A DNA stretch of 64,000 bases from Komarekiella delphini-convector SJRDD-AB1 (GCF_014831675.1 NZ_VJXY01000034.1:17616-81615), one strand, 5' to 3'. Positions 1 to 8,777 are shown, counted from the stretch's first letter. Translations and numbers: made by a program. The notes: generated from the letters alone by a model not told the origin.

Positions 1-216
1 TTTTCTTAGCATCCTTGGCGCTGTGCCTCCGGCACGCTACGCGAACGTAAAAAAAAGACCCTGCAAACAAAGAAAAATTAACTGACATAGCGTTTCCTAA
101 TCATCTAAGGTACAAATTTATCTGTGTTTATCTGTGTTCATCAGTGGTTAATTACTTCTTTGTGTATTTTACTCAAATGAGAACCGCTATATCTAAACAA
201 CTATTCCTGAATTCCT
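1..216. other. Intergenic segment upstream of hypD, with dispersed repeat
   Basis: No gene is visible. Positions about 85-200 match a second copy at about 25245-25350, sharing GTTTATCTGTG and TTAATTACTTCTTTGTGTA blocks and the ending AAATGAGAA(C/T)CGC. A weaker relative lies at 29370-29450. The hyp operon may continue further upstream outside the window, since hypC is normally adjacent to hypD. Confidence 0.6.
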
Positions 217-1401
217 ATGAAATACGTTGACGAATTCCGAGAACCCGAAAAAGCTGAGGCCTTACGCCGCGAAATTACAAAATTATCCCAGCAACTAGAA
301 AAACCAATCAAAATCATGGAAGTATGCGGTGGGCATACTCATTCTATATTTAAGTACGGTATCGAAGAAATTCTGCCCCCTGCCATTGAATTAATTCATG
401 GGCCTGGTTGTCCAGTATGCGTGATGCCAAAGGGTAGGTTAGATGATGCGATCGCAATCTCCCAAAATCATAACGTCATCTTGGCTACATTTGGCGATAC
501 CATGCGGGTTCCCGGTTCCAAAAATAGTCTGCTGCAAGCCAAAGCACAAGGCGCAGATATTCGCATGGTTTACTCTCCCGTAGATAGCCTGCAAATTGCC
601 AAAGATAATCCCAACAAAGAAGTAGTCTTCTTCGCCCTAGGCTTTGAAACCACTGCCCCCAGCACCGCCTTCACCATCTTGCAAGCAGCAGCCGAAAATA
701 TTCAAAACTTTAGTATGTTTTCCAATCACGTCCTCGTGATTCCCGCCCTTCAAGCACTGCTAAATAATCCCGACTTGCAACTAGATGGATTTGTTGGCCC
801 TGGTCATGTCAGCATGGTAATTGGCACTGAGCCTTATGAATTTATTGCCCAACAATATCATAAGCCAATTGTGATCTCAGGATTTGAGCCTTTAGATATT
901 CTCCAATCAATTTGGATGCTGTTGCAACAGCTAATAGAAAATCGTTGTGAAGTCGAAAATCAATATAACCGAATAGTACAAACAGCTGGAAATACAACGG
1001 CGCTTCAAGCCATAAACAAAGTTTTTGCTGTGCGAGACAGTTTTGATTGGCGAGGCTTGGGAGATATACCTTATTCTGGCTTAAAAATTCAACCCGAATA
1101 TGCACAATTTGATGCCGAACTTAAATTTACCATTCCTAATCTCAAAGTAGCCGACCATAAAGCCTGTCAATGTGGAGAAATTCTCAAAGGCGTCTTAAAA
1201 CCTTGGCAATGCAAAGTATTTGGTACAGCTTGCACTCCCGAAACACCGATTGGCACTTGTATGGTATCTTCTGAAGGTGCTTGTGCAGCCTATTACAAAT
1301 ATGGACGACTATCTACTATTGCTAATAAAGTAATAGATGAAAAACCAAAGATACCCATAACTCAAGAACCTCTCCCCGCTTGCAGCATATCTTTGGATTA
1401 A
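217..1401 (+). CDS. hypD: HypD, hydrogenase maturation iron-sulfur protein
   Basis: HypD forms a scaffold with HypC on which the Fe(CN)2CO group of NiFe hydrogenases is assembled in the cytoplasm. The 394-residue protein has the family's normal length. The conserved VCGGHTH motif gives Cys37, GPGCPVC gives Cys65 and Cys68, GFETTAPSTA lies near residue 142, and a C-terminal cysteine cluster (ACQCGEI, PWQCKVFGTAC, GTCMVSSEGAC) fits the [4Fe-4S] site. The ATG at 217 opens directly on the conserved N-terminus. hypE follows on the same strand after a 109-bp spacer. Family identity is clear from the motifs. Which hydrogenase it serves (uptake or bidirectional) cannot be told from the window, which contains no hydrogenase structural genes. 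Confidence 0.97.
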   Translation: MKYVDEFREPEKAEALRREITKLSQQLEKPIKIMEVCGGHTHSIFKYGIEEILPPAIELIHGPGCPVCVMPKGRLDDAIAISQNHNVILATFGDTMRVPGSKNSLLQAKAQGADIRMVYSPVDSLQIAKDNPNKEVVFFALGFETTAPSTAFTILQAAAENIQNFSMFSNHVLVIPALQALLNNPDLQLDGFVGPGHVSMVIGTEPYEFIAQQYHKPIVISGFEPLDILQSIWMLLQQLIENRCEVENQYNRIVQTAGNTTALQAINKVFAVRDSFDWRGLGDIPYSGLKIQPEYAQFDAELKFTIPNLKVADHKACQCGEILKGVLKPWQCKVFGTACTPETPIGTCMVSSEGACAAYYKYGRLSTIANKVIDEKPKIPITQEPLPACSISLD

Positions 1402-1417
1402 CCCCTTCAAATACTCT

Positions 1418-1510
1418 GCATTCCTCTGTCTTGAAAAGTTTCCTAGGTCGGGGAAACCCTCCTACAGAACTTTTCGCTGCGCTAGCCTCTGCGTTCCTTT
1501 GCGTTTTAAT
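1418..1510. repeat. Dispersed repeat between hypD and hypE
   Basis: The spacer carries CTTGAAAAGTTTCCTA, GGGGAAACCC, ACTTTTCGCTGCGC and CTCTGCGTTCCTTTGCG. A related arrangement recurs at about 22230-22350 and partly at 29580-29640. It sits immediately before hypE and contains the in-frame TTG at 1499 that could be mistaken for the hypE start. Confidence 0.7.
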
Positions 1511-2611
1511 ATGAATATTTCCCCCACCAACCCAGCACAAAATCCCCTTTTTCAAAAAATCGAAAAAGTCCGCCGCCAAAGAAAAGTACAAGATACTCAT
1601 ATAAATCTCGCACATGGCAGTGGTGGAAAAGCCATGCGTGATTTAATTGATGATATCTTTGTCAGTAATTTTGATAATCCGATTCTCTCCCAATTAGAAG
1701 ACCAAGCTAGTTTTGATTTAACCAGTCTCATGCAACAGGGAGACAGACTAGCTTTTACAACAGATTCTTATGTTGTAGACCCTTTATTTTTTCCCGGCGG
1801 TGATATTGGAGAATTAGCTATTAACGGCACAGTTAATGATTTGGCTGTTAGTGGTGCTAAACCTTTATATCTTACTTGTAGCGTTATTTTAGAAGAAGGA
1901 CTACCTGTAGATACTCTACGGCGTGTTGCTACGAGTATGAAATTAGCTGCGAAAAATGCAGGCGTGCAAATTGTCACGGGTGACACAAAAGTTGTACATC
2001 GTGGTGCTGCTGATAAATTGTTTATTAATACTGCTGGTATTGGTGTAATTCCTGAAGGAATTACTATTTCTGCTCATAATCTTCAACCTGGAGATGCAGT
2101 AATTATTAATGGCGAGTTGGGTAATCATGGAGCAGCAATTTTAATTGCCCGTGGTGAATTAGCTTTAGAAACTACTATAGAAAGTGACTGTCAATCGTTA
2201 TATAGCTTAGTGCAAACAATCCTCAAGGTTTGTCCCAAAGTTCATGCTATGCGCGATGCAACACGCGGCGGTTTAGCCACAGTTCTAAATGAATTTGCTT
2301 TTAGTTCTGATGTGGGAATTCGTCTATATGAGCAGTCTATCCCAGTGCGCGAAGAAGTCAAAGGAATTTGTGAAATTTTAGGTTTAGATCCTTTATATCT
2401 AGCAAATGAAGGTAAGTTAGTAGTAATAGTGCCGGGGGAAAATGCAGAAATTGTTTTATCGGCTATGAAATCGCACCCAGCAGGAAAAGATGCTTGTATT
2501 ATTGGCGAAGTTATACCTTCACCTCCAGGCGTTGTTTTGTTAAAAACAGCTTTTGGCACAGAACGTATTGTTGATATGTTAGTTGGGGAACAACTGCCGC
2601 GTATTTGTTAA
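1511..2611 (+). CDS. hypE: HypE, hydrogenase maturation carbamoyl dehydratase
   Basis: HypE dehydrates the thiocarbamate placed on its C-terminal cysteine by HypF to a thiocyanate, the source of the cyanide ligands of the NiFe site. The protein ends in PRIC, with the functional cysteine as the last residue. AHGSGGKAM near the N-terminus, AFTTDSYVVDPLFFPGGDIG and DATRGGLATVLNE are typical of the PurM/HypE ATP-binding family. I start it at the ATG at 1511 (MNISPTN), giving 366 residues. A longer reading from TTG at 1499 would begin inside a dispersed repeat. hypA follows 18 bp downstream, so hypDEAB looks like one transcription unit. Confidence 0.96.
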   Translation: MNISPTNPAQNPLFQKIEKVRRQRKVQDTHINLAHGSGGKAMRDLIDDIFVSNFDNPILSQLEDQASFDLTSLMQQGDRLAFTTDSYVVDPLFFPGGDIGELAINGTVNDLAVSGAKPLYLTCSVILEEGLPVDTLRRVATSMKLAAKNAGVQIVTGDTKVVHRGAADKLFINTAGIGVIPEGITISAHNLQPGDAVIINGELGNHGAAILIARGELALETTIESDCQSLYSLVQTILKVCPKVHAMRDATRGGLATVLNEFAFSSDVGIRLYEQSIPVREEVKGICEILGLDPLYLANEGKLVVIVPGENAEIVLSAMKSHPAGKDACIIGEVIPSPPGVVLLKTAFGTERIVDMLVGEQLPRIC

Positions 2612-2629
2612 TACTAAATAGCTTTTTAT

Positions 2630-2971
2630 ATGCATGAATTAGGAATTACCCAGAATATTGTGGCAATTGTAGCTGAACATGCCAAAGGGAAAAAAGTGCA
2701 ACGTGTTCTATTAGAAATTGGTCAACTTTCAGCTATTCTGCCTGATGCTGTGCGATTCTGTTTTGATATTTGCACTCAAAACACAGTTTTAGCAGGGGCG
2801 ACATTAGAAATTAAAGAAATTCCTGGCTTAGGACGATGTTGTCAGTGTAGTGCAGAAATTCCTTTAGATCAACCCTTTGGTATCTGTAAATGCGGTAGCA
2901 CGCGATTAGATTTAATCGCTGGTGAAGAACTAAAAATTAAGGAAATAGAAATAGAGGAATTATGTGTGTAA
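2630..2971 (+). CDS. hypA: HypA, hydrogenase nickel incorporation protein
   Basis: HypA works with HypB to insert nickel into the hydrogenase large subunit. The 113-residue protein starts MHELGIT, whose His2 is the conserved nickel ligand. A zinc-binding pair of cysteine motifs is visible as CCQC near residue 74 and CKCG near residue 88. It lies 18 bp after hypE, and its stop overlaps the hypB start by 10 bp, suggesting coupled translation of the two nickel-insertion partners. Confidence 0.96.
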   Translation: MHELGITQNIVAIVAEHAKGKKVQRVLLEIGQLSAILPDAVRFCFDICTQNTVLAGATLEIKEIPGLGRCCQCSAEIPLDQPFGICKCGSTRLDLIAGEELKIKEIEIEELCV

Positions 2972-3786
2972 CCTGCGGTTGTTCTGATGATGGTGAAACC
3001 AAAATAACCAATTTGGAAGCCAATGACGTTGAACATCACCATCACACCCACACTTTATCTGATGGTACTGTTATTACACATTTTCATACTCACGATACTC
3101 ACACAGAAGCATCTCAAATCCATGCTAAAGTACATGGCACAACTATATCTTTGGAACAAGATATCTTAGCAAAAAATAACTTGTTAGCAGCCCAAAATAG
3201 AGGATGGTTTAAAGGTCGAAATATTCTAGCATTAAATTTAATGAGTTCTCCTGGTGCAGGAAAAACCACTCTCTTAACGAAAACTATTAATGATTTAAAA
3301 CATCAATTATCTATTAGTGTCATTGAAGGCGACCAAGAAACTACTAATGATGCTCAAAAGATAAAAGAAACAGGTTGTAAAGTAATTCAGATCAATACTG
3401 GAACAGGCTGTCATCTCGATGCATCAATGATAGACAGGGGTTTACAAAAACTGAACCCGGCGCTGAATTCAGTGGTGATGATTGAGAATGTTGGTAATCT
3501 GGTTTGTCCAGCTTTATTTGATTTGGGAGAACAGGCAAAAGTTGTAATTCTCTCTGTGACGGAGGGAGAAGATAAGCCAATAAAATATCCTCACATGTTT
3601 CGTGCTAGTGAGGTGATGATTCTCACTAAAATTGATCTACTGCCTTATGTCCAGTTTGATGTTAAAAAGTGCATAGAATATGCTCAGCAAGTAAATCCGC
3701 AAATTCAGATTTTTCAGGTTTCTGTAACTACAGGAATAGGATTAGATAGTTGGTATAAATGGCTATCTCAAAAAGTACCAAACTAA
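2962..3786 (+). CDS. hypB: HypB, hydrogenase nickel incorporation GTPase
   Basis: HypB is the GTPase that drives nickel transfer with HypA. The N-terminal CVTCGC and the histidine clusters EHHHHTHT and THFHTHDTH (residues about 24-48) form a nickel-binding or storage arm. The GTPase domain begins with the P-loop SSPGAGKTT near residue 94 and contains IEGDQET and the metal-linked TGTGCHLD motif; TKIDLLP resembles the NKxD guanine-recognition element. The 274-residue length is normal for His-rich HypB. It is the last hyp gene here; a convergent methyltransferase gene follows. Confidence 0.97.
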   Translation: MCVTCGCSDDGETKITNLEANDVEHHHHTHTLSDGTVITHFHTHDTHTEASQIHAKVHGTTISLEQDILAKNNLLAAQNRGWFKGRNILALNLMSSPGAGKTTLLTKTINDLKHQLSISVIEGDQETTNDAQKIKETGCKVIQINTGTGCHLDASMIDRGLQKLNPALNSVVMIENVGNLVCPALFDLGEQAKVVILSVTEGEDKPIKYPHMFRASEVMILTKIDLLPYVQFDVKKCIEYAQQVNPQIQIFQVSVTTGIGLDSWYKWLSQKVPN

Positions 3787-3920
3787 TCAACCCTAATTCT
3801 TGTCTAATTACTAAAACGAACTTACGGAAAATTAAGGATTTAAAACTCACTTAGCGATCGCACTTTCCCAAAATCTTTTGAAATGCGATCGCAAATAATT
3901 CCTCTTATTGATCAATTTAA

Positions 3921-4532
3921 CTATGGTTTAGCAAAAATTGTCAGCAAAACAGGGCCTAATAAGTAATGGTGACTTAAACAAAGTAGTCCGGCATCAAAGC
4001 CTAGGGCTTCACGACTCTCTGTGCTGTAGAATCTAATTCTAGCAGGAGAGGCTGCCACTAACTCTGATGCTGTCTGGCTTTTGGAAGTTATGTCAACCAA
4101 GTAGAACTTTCCACCCGGAGCAAGTACCCGCGCCACCTCACTTAAAACCTGTTTTGGTTCCGAATAGTGTAAAAAACTTATGGTACTAAAAATAGTGTCA
4201 AATTGACCGTCGGCAAAAGGAAGAGACTCAGCTTTACCCTCAACATAAATTAAACGGGGATGGTGGCAGTTTTTCTGTCTTGCTACTCTTAACATCTCAG
4301 GAGATAAATCCAATCCAGTACCCCGCAAGTCAGGAAACTTAGTTGCTAAGCGTTCTAGCAGGCGTCCTGTACCACAGCCTAAGTCAAGGACATTTGGGCG
4401 ATTTGGTAAATCAACTTTTGAGAGTAGCCGTTTGTGGATGGCTTGATAAATAACTGAAGGAAAGAGCGTATCATAGCTTGATGCCCAGCGGTCAAAAAGT
4501 TGCTTTTTATTACTTAAAAAATTACTAATCAT
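3921..4532 (-). CDS. Class I SAM-dependent methyltransferase
   Basis: The 203-residue protein has the UbiE/Methyltransf_11 fold signature. VLDLGCGTGRLLERLA near residue 48 is the SAM-binding glycine motif, GTGLDLSPEML near residue 75 is the second strand with the acidic ribose contact, FDTIFSTISFLHY near residue 110 is motif III-like, and VLAPGGKFYLVD near residue 135 follows. The substrate cannot be read from the sequence. It is convergent with hypB and not obviously part of an operon, although the RemA-like gene upstream shares its strand. Confidence 0.85.
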   Translation of the reverse strand: MISNFLSNKKQLFDRWASSYDTLFPSVIYQAIHKRLLSKVDLPNRPNVLDLGCGTGRLLERLATKFPDLRGTGLDLSPEMLRVARQKNCHHPRLIYVEGKAESLPFADGQFDTIFSTISFLHYSEPKQVLSEVARVLAPGGKFYLVDITSKSQTASELVAASPARIRFYSTESREALGFDAGLLCLSHHYLLGPVLLTIFAKP

Positions 4533-4583
4533 TATTTTTTGCAGCTAGCTACTTCCCTTAACTTCTATACCAAGTCAGAAAAC

Positions 4584-4626
4584 CAGTTAACAGTCAACAG
4601 TCAAAAGTTAACTGTTAACTGTTAAC
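4584..4626. repeat. GTTAAC/GTCAAC palindromic simple repeat
   Basis: The stretch is built from alternating CAGTTAACAGTC and AACTGTTAACTG units and is largely self-complementary. The same low-complexity motif occurs inside the structured repeats at 19462-19607, 40204-40333 and 43028-43145. Confidence 0.7.
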
Positions 4627-4669
4627 CAAGACTGGAAAATAAATAGCCCTCAGTAAAAAGATTAGTTGA

Positions 4670-5026
4670 CTAATTCTCTAAAACTTGACGAATACGCCGC
4701 TCTAACCGTTCGAGATCTAGACCACCTTCATCACGACTAATCCGACGCACAGTAGAGTTAACATTGGTTAAGTCTACCAGTAAATCTTGAAGAATTTCTT
4801 GTTGTTGACGTGCTTGGGTAACTTCACGTGGTTCCTGCACTAAGTCACGCACGATAGTATCTTCAGCCCGCGAGGCAACAATGGGGTCGCTTTGCCCCTG
4901 TATAGTAACAAAAGTTCGTCGCCCAGGCCCGCGTTCTTCTTCAATGGGTATTACTGCTGTTACCTGATCTGAGCGTACATATTTTCCAAATCCCAGATGA
5001 ACTAGCACTGATGATTGTATTTTCAT
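4670..5026 (-). CDS. RemA/DUF370-like small protein
   Basis: The 118-residue protein begins with a segment resembling DUF370 (RemA/RemB) proteins: LVHLGFGKYVRSDQVTAVIP at residues 8-27, followed by a charged turn and a short beta segment FVTIQGQSDPIVASRAED. RemA-type proteins are DNA-binding regulators in Firmicutes; the role of cyanobacterial members is not established. The C-terminal half (residues 65-118) is helical and charged with an ERLERRIRQVL ending. The family call is by resemblance of the first 30 residues and could be wrong. Confidence 0.55.
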   Translation of the reverse strand: MKIQSSVLVHLGFGKYVRSDQVTAVIPIEEERGPGRRTFVTIQGQSDPIVASRAEDTIVRDLVQEPREVTQARQQQEILQDLLVDLTNVNSTVRRISRDEGGLDLERLERRIRQVLEN

Positions 5027-5159
5027 TTAAAATAAAGTTTATTTAGGAACATACTTCTATTTTAAATTCTATTTTGATAGCCAAGAGCTATAACTAGAGC
5101 GGGTTATACGCAATTTAGAGTAGTAGTTCCACATTGCCAATAAGTGACAGATAGAAGAT

Positions 5160-5188
5160 GTAGAGACGTTGCAATGCAACGTCTCTAC
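5160..5188. repeat. Short palindromic repeat, GTAGAGACGTTGC family
   Basis: A near-perfect 29-bp palindrome with arms GTAGAGACGTTGCA and TGCAACGTCTCTAC. Further family members are at 6962-7014 (two arms with a spacer) and 39969-39992. Confidence 0.85.
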
Positions 5189-5270
5189 TAAAGGATTTGT
5201 TGCAATCATTAATTGAATTGGTATAACCTTTATTTTTACTGCTATACATTTAATTTGGACTTTAATAAAA

Positions 5271-5300
5271 ACAACCCAGAGATCATAATCTCTGGGTTGT
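5271..5300 (-). terminator. Rho-independent terminator of the helical carotenoid protein gene
   Basis: A perfect 13-bp stem (5271-5283 with 5288-5300) around a 4-base loop is followed, in the minus direction, by TTTTTATTAAAG. It lies about 110 bp after the stop of the carotenoid protein gene, on the same strand. Confidence 0.8.
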
Positions 5301-5408
5301 GCTTAAGTTAAAGAGTATTGAAGTAGAGCAAAAGGGTCAAGCTTAGCTAAATTTACTACTTTTTGCGATCGCTAAATCTAGAAAGCTATTAAGAGTTATA
5401 GAACCGAA

Positions 5409-5858
5409 CTAACCCGTTATTTGTACTAAACTCAGCATAAAATTAACCCGTTGCTCAAACTCTAGCTTTTTGATCTCTGCTGTAAACTCGTCCGTTTCAG
5501 CAGGTAGTTGATAGTCAGATGGCACTTGAATAACGCTTCCGTTCTCCATTCCTTGTGCCAACAGCAGCCAAACATCTAACTTAGCATTGGGACTTAGAGC
5601 ATTATAAGCTTGACTAATATTGTTAGCAGCACCATTAATCAAGTCGCGTTGCGCTTGCATTTGCTCATCGGGAGACAAATTCTGAATTTGGTCAAACACT
5701 GCTTTAGCAGGAGTTTCTACGCTGTCAGGTGGTGCTGGTGTTAGGTGCTCTTTAAGATCTAAGTAACCAAACCAAAGTATGCCTAGTTGAGTATCTACAT
5801 CAAAACGTTTAAAAGTTTCTAAAGCTGGTCTTGTGCTTTCGTCAATTGTGTAGGTCAT
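5409..5858 (-). CDS. Helical carotenoid protein (OCP N-terminal-domain homologue)
   Basis: The protein is alpha-helical and matches only the N-terminal carotenoid-binding domain of orange carotenoid protein. Examples are [11 protein letters not shown] (residues about 26-36, with the Tyr at the OCP Tyr44 position), [32 protein letters not shown] (with the Trp at the OCP Trp110 position), VPSDYQLP and [12 protein letters not shown]. At 149 residues it lacks the C-terminal NTF2-like domain, so it belongs to the free-standing HCP paralogues that bind a carotenoid and quench singlet oxygen or phycobilisome excitation, depending on clade. The ATG at 5858 is preceded by TTGGAG six bases upstream; the in-frame TTG at 5870 is part of that ribosome binding site. 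No C-terminal-domain homologue lies nearby. A strong terminator follows, so it is probably monocistronic. Confidence 0.88.
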   Translation of the reverse strand: MTYTIDESTRPALETFKRFDVDTQLGILWFGYLDLKEHLTPAPPDSVETPAKAVFDQIQNLSPDEQMQAQRDLINGAANNISQAYNALSPNAKLDVWLLLAQGMENGSVIQVPSDYQLPAETDEFTAEIKKLEFEQRVNFMLSLVQITG

Positions 5859-6165
5859 AAAAAACTCCAAGCAAGTTAAGCTATTCTCAATTTCCTAAGT
5901 TCCTGAAAGAATTCGCTTTCAGTACCTTTACACAACTTAACGAATAAATGGAGATGTATAACCCTACTTAGGGTAGGTATAGCACTCACTACATAAGACA
6001 GATATAAACAATTCAAATTGCTACTTACAAAAATGCCTGTTTCAATGTATATGCTGGCAAAGATAAAAGCTAGAACTTTTAAGAACACAAGCTATGTGAG
6101 AATTGAGACATTGACTATCTCAAGCCATCCAGCCAAAATCAAGACAGGCAAATCGATACGTTGGG

Positions 6166-6894
6166 CTAGTTTGCAGTAGGTAAATTATCGGGATCTATGC
6201 CGAGCGAACGCAAATACTCAGCTAACTGTTCAGCCCGGATTCGTTCCTGTTCAGCCCGGATTCGTTCTTGTTCTGCTTGTTCTTCTGCTCTTAAATAGCG
6301 ATCGCCCTGCTGATCATACCAAGACAACAACTCCTGTTGAATACCAGCTACAGTACCTTGGTATCGTCCAATACCCAAACCCACTTCTGGCATCCAGTAA
6401 GGTTCACCTATCTGCAATTGATAGTTACCATTGATCAACTTATATACTTCAAACGGCTGATGTTGGTCACGTCGCCAAAATTCTGGATTATAAATCACAT
6501 AATACAACACACCAAGTTTGACGTAGATATCCATTTTTTCGTCATATTCACCCCCTGGTGTGTGGGATACCATCTCTAATGTGAGTATTGGAACTACTTC
6601 ATTTTCTTCCCAAACTGCGTAACTTTTGCGAGATTTACCGCCTTTTTTCCGTTCCACTCCTAAACTCAAAAAGCCATCTGGTACTACAGGTACTCTAGGA
6701 TTAACCCCTGTAGTGTGATAAACTCCCATGTCTACACCGAAGTACCAATCCATTCGATTTGCCCAAATAGAGTTCAGCAAAAACAGTAGAACATTGGGCA
6801 AAAAATTTTGGTCTTCATTATCCACAGGTGTATCGTCTGAGCAAGGCAGTTCGTCAGTAGTCGGTAACGCTTGTTTGAGATCGGGTGAGAACAT
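6166..6894 (-). CDS. Uma2 family (DUF820) putative endonuclease
   Basis: The 242-residue protein is a typical cyanobacterial Uma2/DUF820 member. These have a PD-(D/E)XK nuclease fold and occur in many copies, with no settled function. PDGFLSLGVERKKG (residues about 73-86), PILTLEMVSHTPGGEYDEKM (about 107-126) with catalytic-type acidic residues, and the YVKLGVLYYVIYNPEF strand are visible. The C-terminus has a charged heptad-like region with a repeated AEQERIR unit, then EYLRSLGIDPDNLP, a tail common in this family. Another Uma2 gene lies at 46105-46695. Confidence 0.85.
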   Translation of the reverse strand: MFSPDLKQALPTTDELPCSDDTPVDNEDQNFLPNVLLFLLNSIWANRMDWYFGVDMGVYHTTGVNPRVPVVPDGFLSLGVERKKGGKSRKSYAVWEENEVVPILTLEMVSHTPGGEYDEKMDIYVKLGVLYYVIYNPEFWRRDQHQPFEVYKLINGNYQLQIGEPYWMPEVGLGIGRYQGTVAGIQQELLSWYDQQGDRYLRAEEQAEQERIRAEQERIRAEQLAEYLRSLGIDPDNLPTAN

Positions 6895-6961
6895 AACCTT
6901 TGTCTCGGTGGCGTTGATTTATTGTTATTTTATTATAAAAATATTTGGTATAACCCAACGT

Positions 6962-7014
6962 GTAGAGACGTTGCAATGCAACGCCTCTATATGTTGCGTT
7001 GCAACGTCTTTACT
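6962..7014. repeat. GTAGAGACGTTGC-family repeat, double copy
   Basis: Two arms of the palindromic family (GTAGAGACGTTGCAATGCAA and GTTGCGTTGCAACGTCTTTAC) stand back to back between the Uma2 gene and the next gene cluster. Related copies are at 5160-5188 and 39969-39992. Confidence 0.75.
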
Positions 7015-7025
7015 ACCGGATTAAT

Positions 7026-7397
7026 TTAAAGCCAATCTCGATAAGCGGAGATTTCATTCACACTAATTTCAAACGGCATCCCCTTGCCAAATGGCGGATA
7101 AACCCGGATTTTAGCATTACTACTAAACCGCTCTAATCGATTCCCTAACTGGGGAATATTGCTGACTATATGCCAGTAAGATACGATGTCAGGGCAATCA
7201 ATTATTAGTGTTAAAGTGGTGGCATTTGTTGTGAGATACCACTGACAACTAGACAATAGTACTTGAGTAATGCGATCGCAGGCTAAATAAAAGCATCTGC
7301 CAGTAGATTGTTCTAATTCCAGACGCATCATTCCATCCTGTTTTGTCACCTCAATTGGTGGCAAATCATCTGGAGGAAGTAAGGACATTTTAGACAT
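7026..7397 (-). CDS. Conserved hypothetical protein, distal gene of the flavin oxidoreductase operon
   Basis: I do not recognise the family. The 123-residue protein is soluble, with no signal or membrane segment. An acidic, Pro-rich start (LLPPDDLPPIEV) is followed by an alternating beta-rich body, including TTLTLIIDCPDIVSYW near residue 66 and AKIRVYPPFGKGMPFEISV near residue 94. Its start overlaps the 3' end of the luciferase-like gene by 8 bp, so the two are almost certainly co-transcribed and translationally coupled. Confidence 0.7.
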   Translation of the reverse strand: MSKMSLLPPDDLPPIEVTKQDGMMRLELEQSTGRCFYLACDRITQVLLSSCQWYLTTNATTLTLIIDCPDIVSYWHIVSNIPQLGNRLERFSSNAKIRVYPPFGKGMPFEISVNEISAYRDWL

Positions 7398-8394
7398 AAT
7401 TCCGCACCTCTTGGTTGTAGCGCGTCAAACTCTCAAGGTTTTTTTGCAGATTAAAAGATGAGGGTTTGAGTGCTAGCGTACCTAAATTTAATTCATGCTG
7501 AAATTTCTTGATTTTGTCGCGACAAGTTGCTACATCACCGATGATTGAGTTCTCAATCAAATAGTCTTCATCAAAACAGATATTTGTGCGATCAAATGGC
7601 TTTTGGTTGGAATTCGCACTATTCTGCATTAATTGAGCCGAGTTGGCTGTCATTTTCTGGCTGAATTGGCGAATGAAAGGCAAAGCTTCACTCACTGCTT
7701 CATCGGATGTTTTACCAACATAAAAGAAGCGTGCCAGCATCAAATTTTCAGCGCCACTGGAATTTAGAGCACGATATTTGGCAACAGTATTCTTCAATCT
7801 CTCCAGGGAAAACGGCGGCCCTCCCATCAAGCTGAAGGAATGTTTGGCGGCAAACCCGATACCTTCATCATCACCACTAGCAACATACACCGGAATTTGT
7901 CGCTGTAAAGGTTTCGGGTAAATTGTCAGGCGATCGCATTGATAATATTGTCCGTTAAATGATACATCAGTTTCATATAAAAGCTTCTGAATCAATGCGA
8001 TCGCTTCTAGTGTCTTAGCGCGAGATTCACTCGTCGGTGTGGCAAAATGCTTGTTGTGTTGAGGAAACGGCCCACCTTTAGCAATTCCAAACAACAATCG
8101 TCCATTGCACAGGTTATCCAGCGTTGCAATGTCCTCTGCCACTGTAATCGGGTTATGAAACGCTAGCAATACTGCTGCTGTGCCTAATTGGATAGTTGAG
8201 GTAAGTCCCGCCAGATGCGCTATCAACACCAAAATTGACGGGCTGAGATTCAATTCATTAAAATGATGCTCTGTAACCCAGGCTTCTTCAAAACCCAGGC
8301 TTTCCACATGTTTTACCAGCGTGGCTTGCTCAAATATGGCGCGACGAGCATCCTGGTGTTGATTTTCGTAATTACAGAAAAGTCCGGTTTTCAT
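7390..8394 (-). CDS. LLM class (luciferase-like) flavin-dependent oxidoreductase
   Basis: The protein has the bacterial luciferase-like TIM-barrel features: MKTGLFCNYEN at the start, GFEEAWVTEHHFNE near residue 35, GTAAVLLAFHNPITVAEDIA near residue 73, and LFGIAKGGPF near residue 105. It would use reduced FMN and oxygen to oxidise a small substrate that cannot be identified here. I use ATG at 8394 (334 residues); an in-frame TTG lies three codons upstream. It sits 17 bp after an unknown 121-residue gene and overlaps the next gene by 8 bp, making a three-gene operon. Confidence 0.85.
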   Translation of the reverse strand: MKTGLFCNYENQHQDARRAIFEQATLVKHVESLGFEEAWVTEHHFNELNLSPSILVLIAHLAGLTSTIQLGTAAVLLAFHNPITVAEDIATLDNLCNGRLLFGIAKGGPFPQHNKHFATPTSESRAKTLEAIALIQKLLYETDVSFNGQYYQCDRLTIYPKPLQRQIPVYVASGDDEGIGFAAKHSFSLMGGPPFSLERLKNTVAKYRALNSSGAENLMLARFFYVGKTSDEAVSEALPFIRQFSQKMTANSAQLMQNSANSNQKPFDRTNICFDEDYLIENSIIGDVATCRDKIKKFQHELNLGTLALKPSSFNLQKNLESLTRYNQEVRNYV

Positions 8395-8411
8395 TATTTG
8401 CAAGCACTATT

Positions 8412-8777
8412 CTACGTTGCAACCCACTGCAACTCTAACCATAAGCGTGGATTGTTTTGCTTGAGCTTCGACATAGGGTCACGCAACAATCGTTTGGCAT
8501 TCATGCAGACTACCTGCATTAGACCCATGTTGTCTGCTACTTCTCTGAGTATTTCTTTTTGAGCTTGCACACAGGAAATCATTTCGTCAGAACAATAAAT
8601 TCCTATGTATTGCAACCGTCTAGCAGGTCGTCCCCAGAAACAGGTGATGACTTTCACATAACACCCGTCTAGTAATTCTCCAACTTTTGGATAGTAATGG
8701 TTGACGACTCTTGTGAATTCTTTGGCTAAGATGTCTTCAGCAATCATTGGAACTGATATTTCTGTAGCGTCCATCAC
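8412..8777 (-). CDS. Conserved hypothetical protein, first gene of the flavin oxidoreductase operon
   Basis: The family is not recognised. The 121-residue soluble protein has three cysteines in the segment GCYVKVITCFWGRPARRLQY and IGIYCSDE (residues about 38-66), then a helical C-terminus with GLMQVVCMNAKRLL. The start could be either of two adjacent Met codons. It lies 17 bp upstream of the luciferase-like oxidoreductase on the same strand, so it probably works in the same process. Confidence 0.65.
   Translation of the reverse strand: MMDATEISVPMIAEDILAKEFTRVVNHYYPKVGELLDGCYVKVITCFWGRPARRLQYIGIYCSDEMISCVQAQKEILREVADNMGLMQVVCMNAKRLLRDPMSKLKQNNPRLWLELQWVAT

Noticed and set aside
1499-1510. 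TTG start for hypE
   Set aside because: The TTG lies within the end of a dispersed repeat; the ATG at 1511 is a better start.
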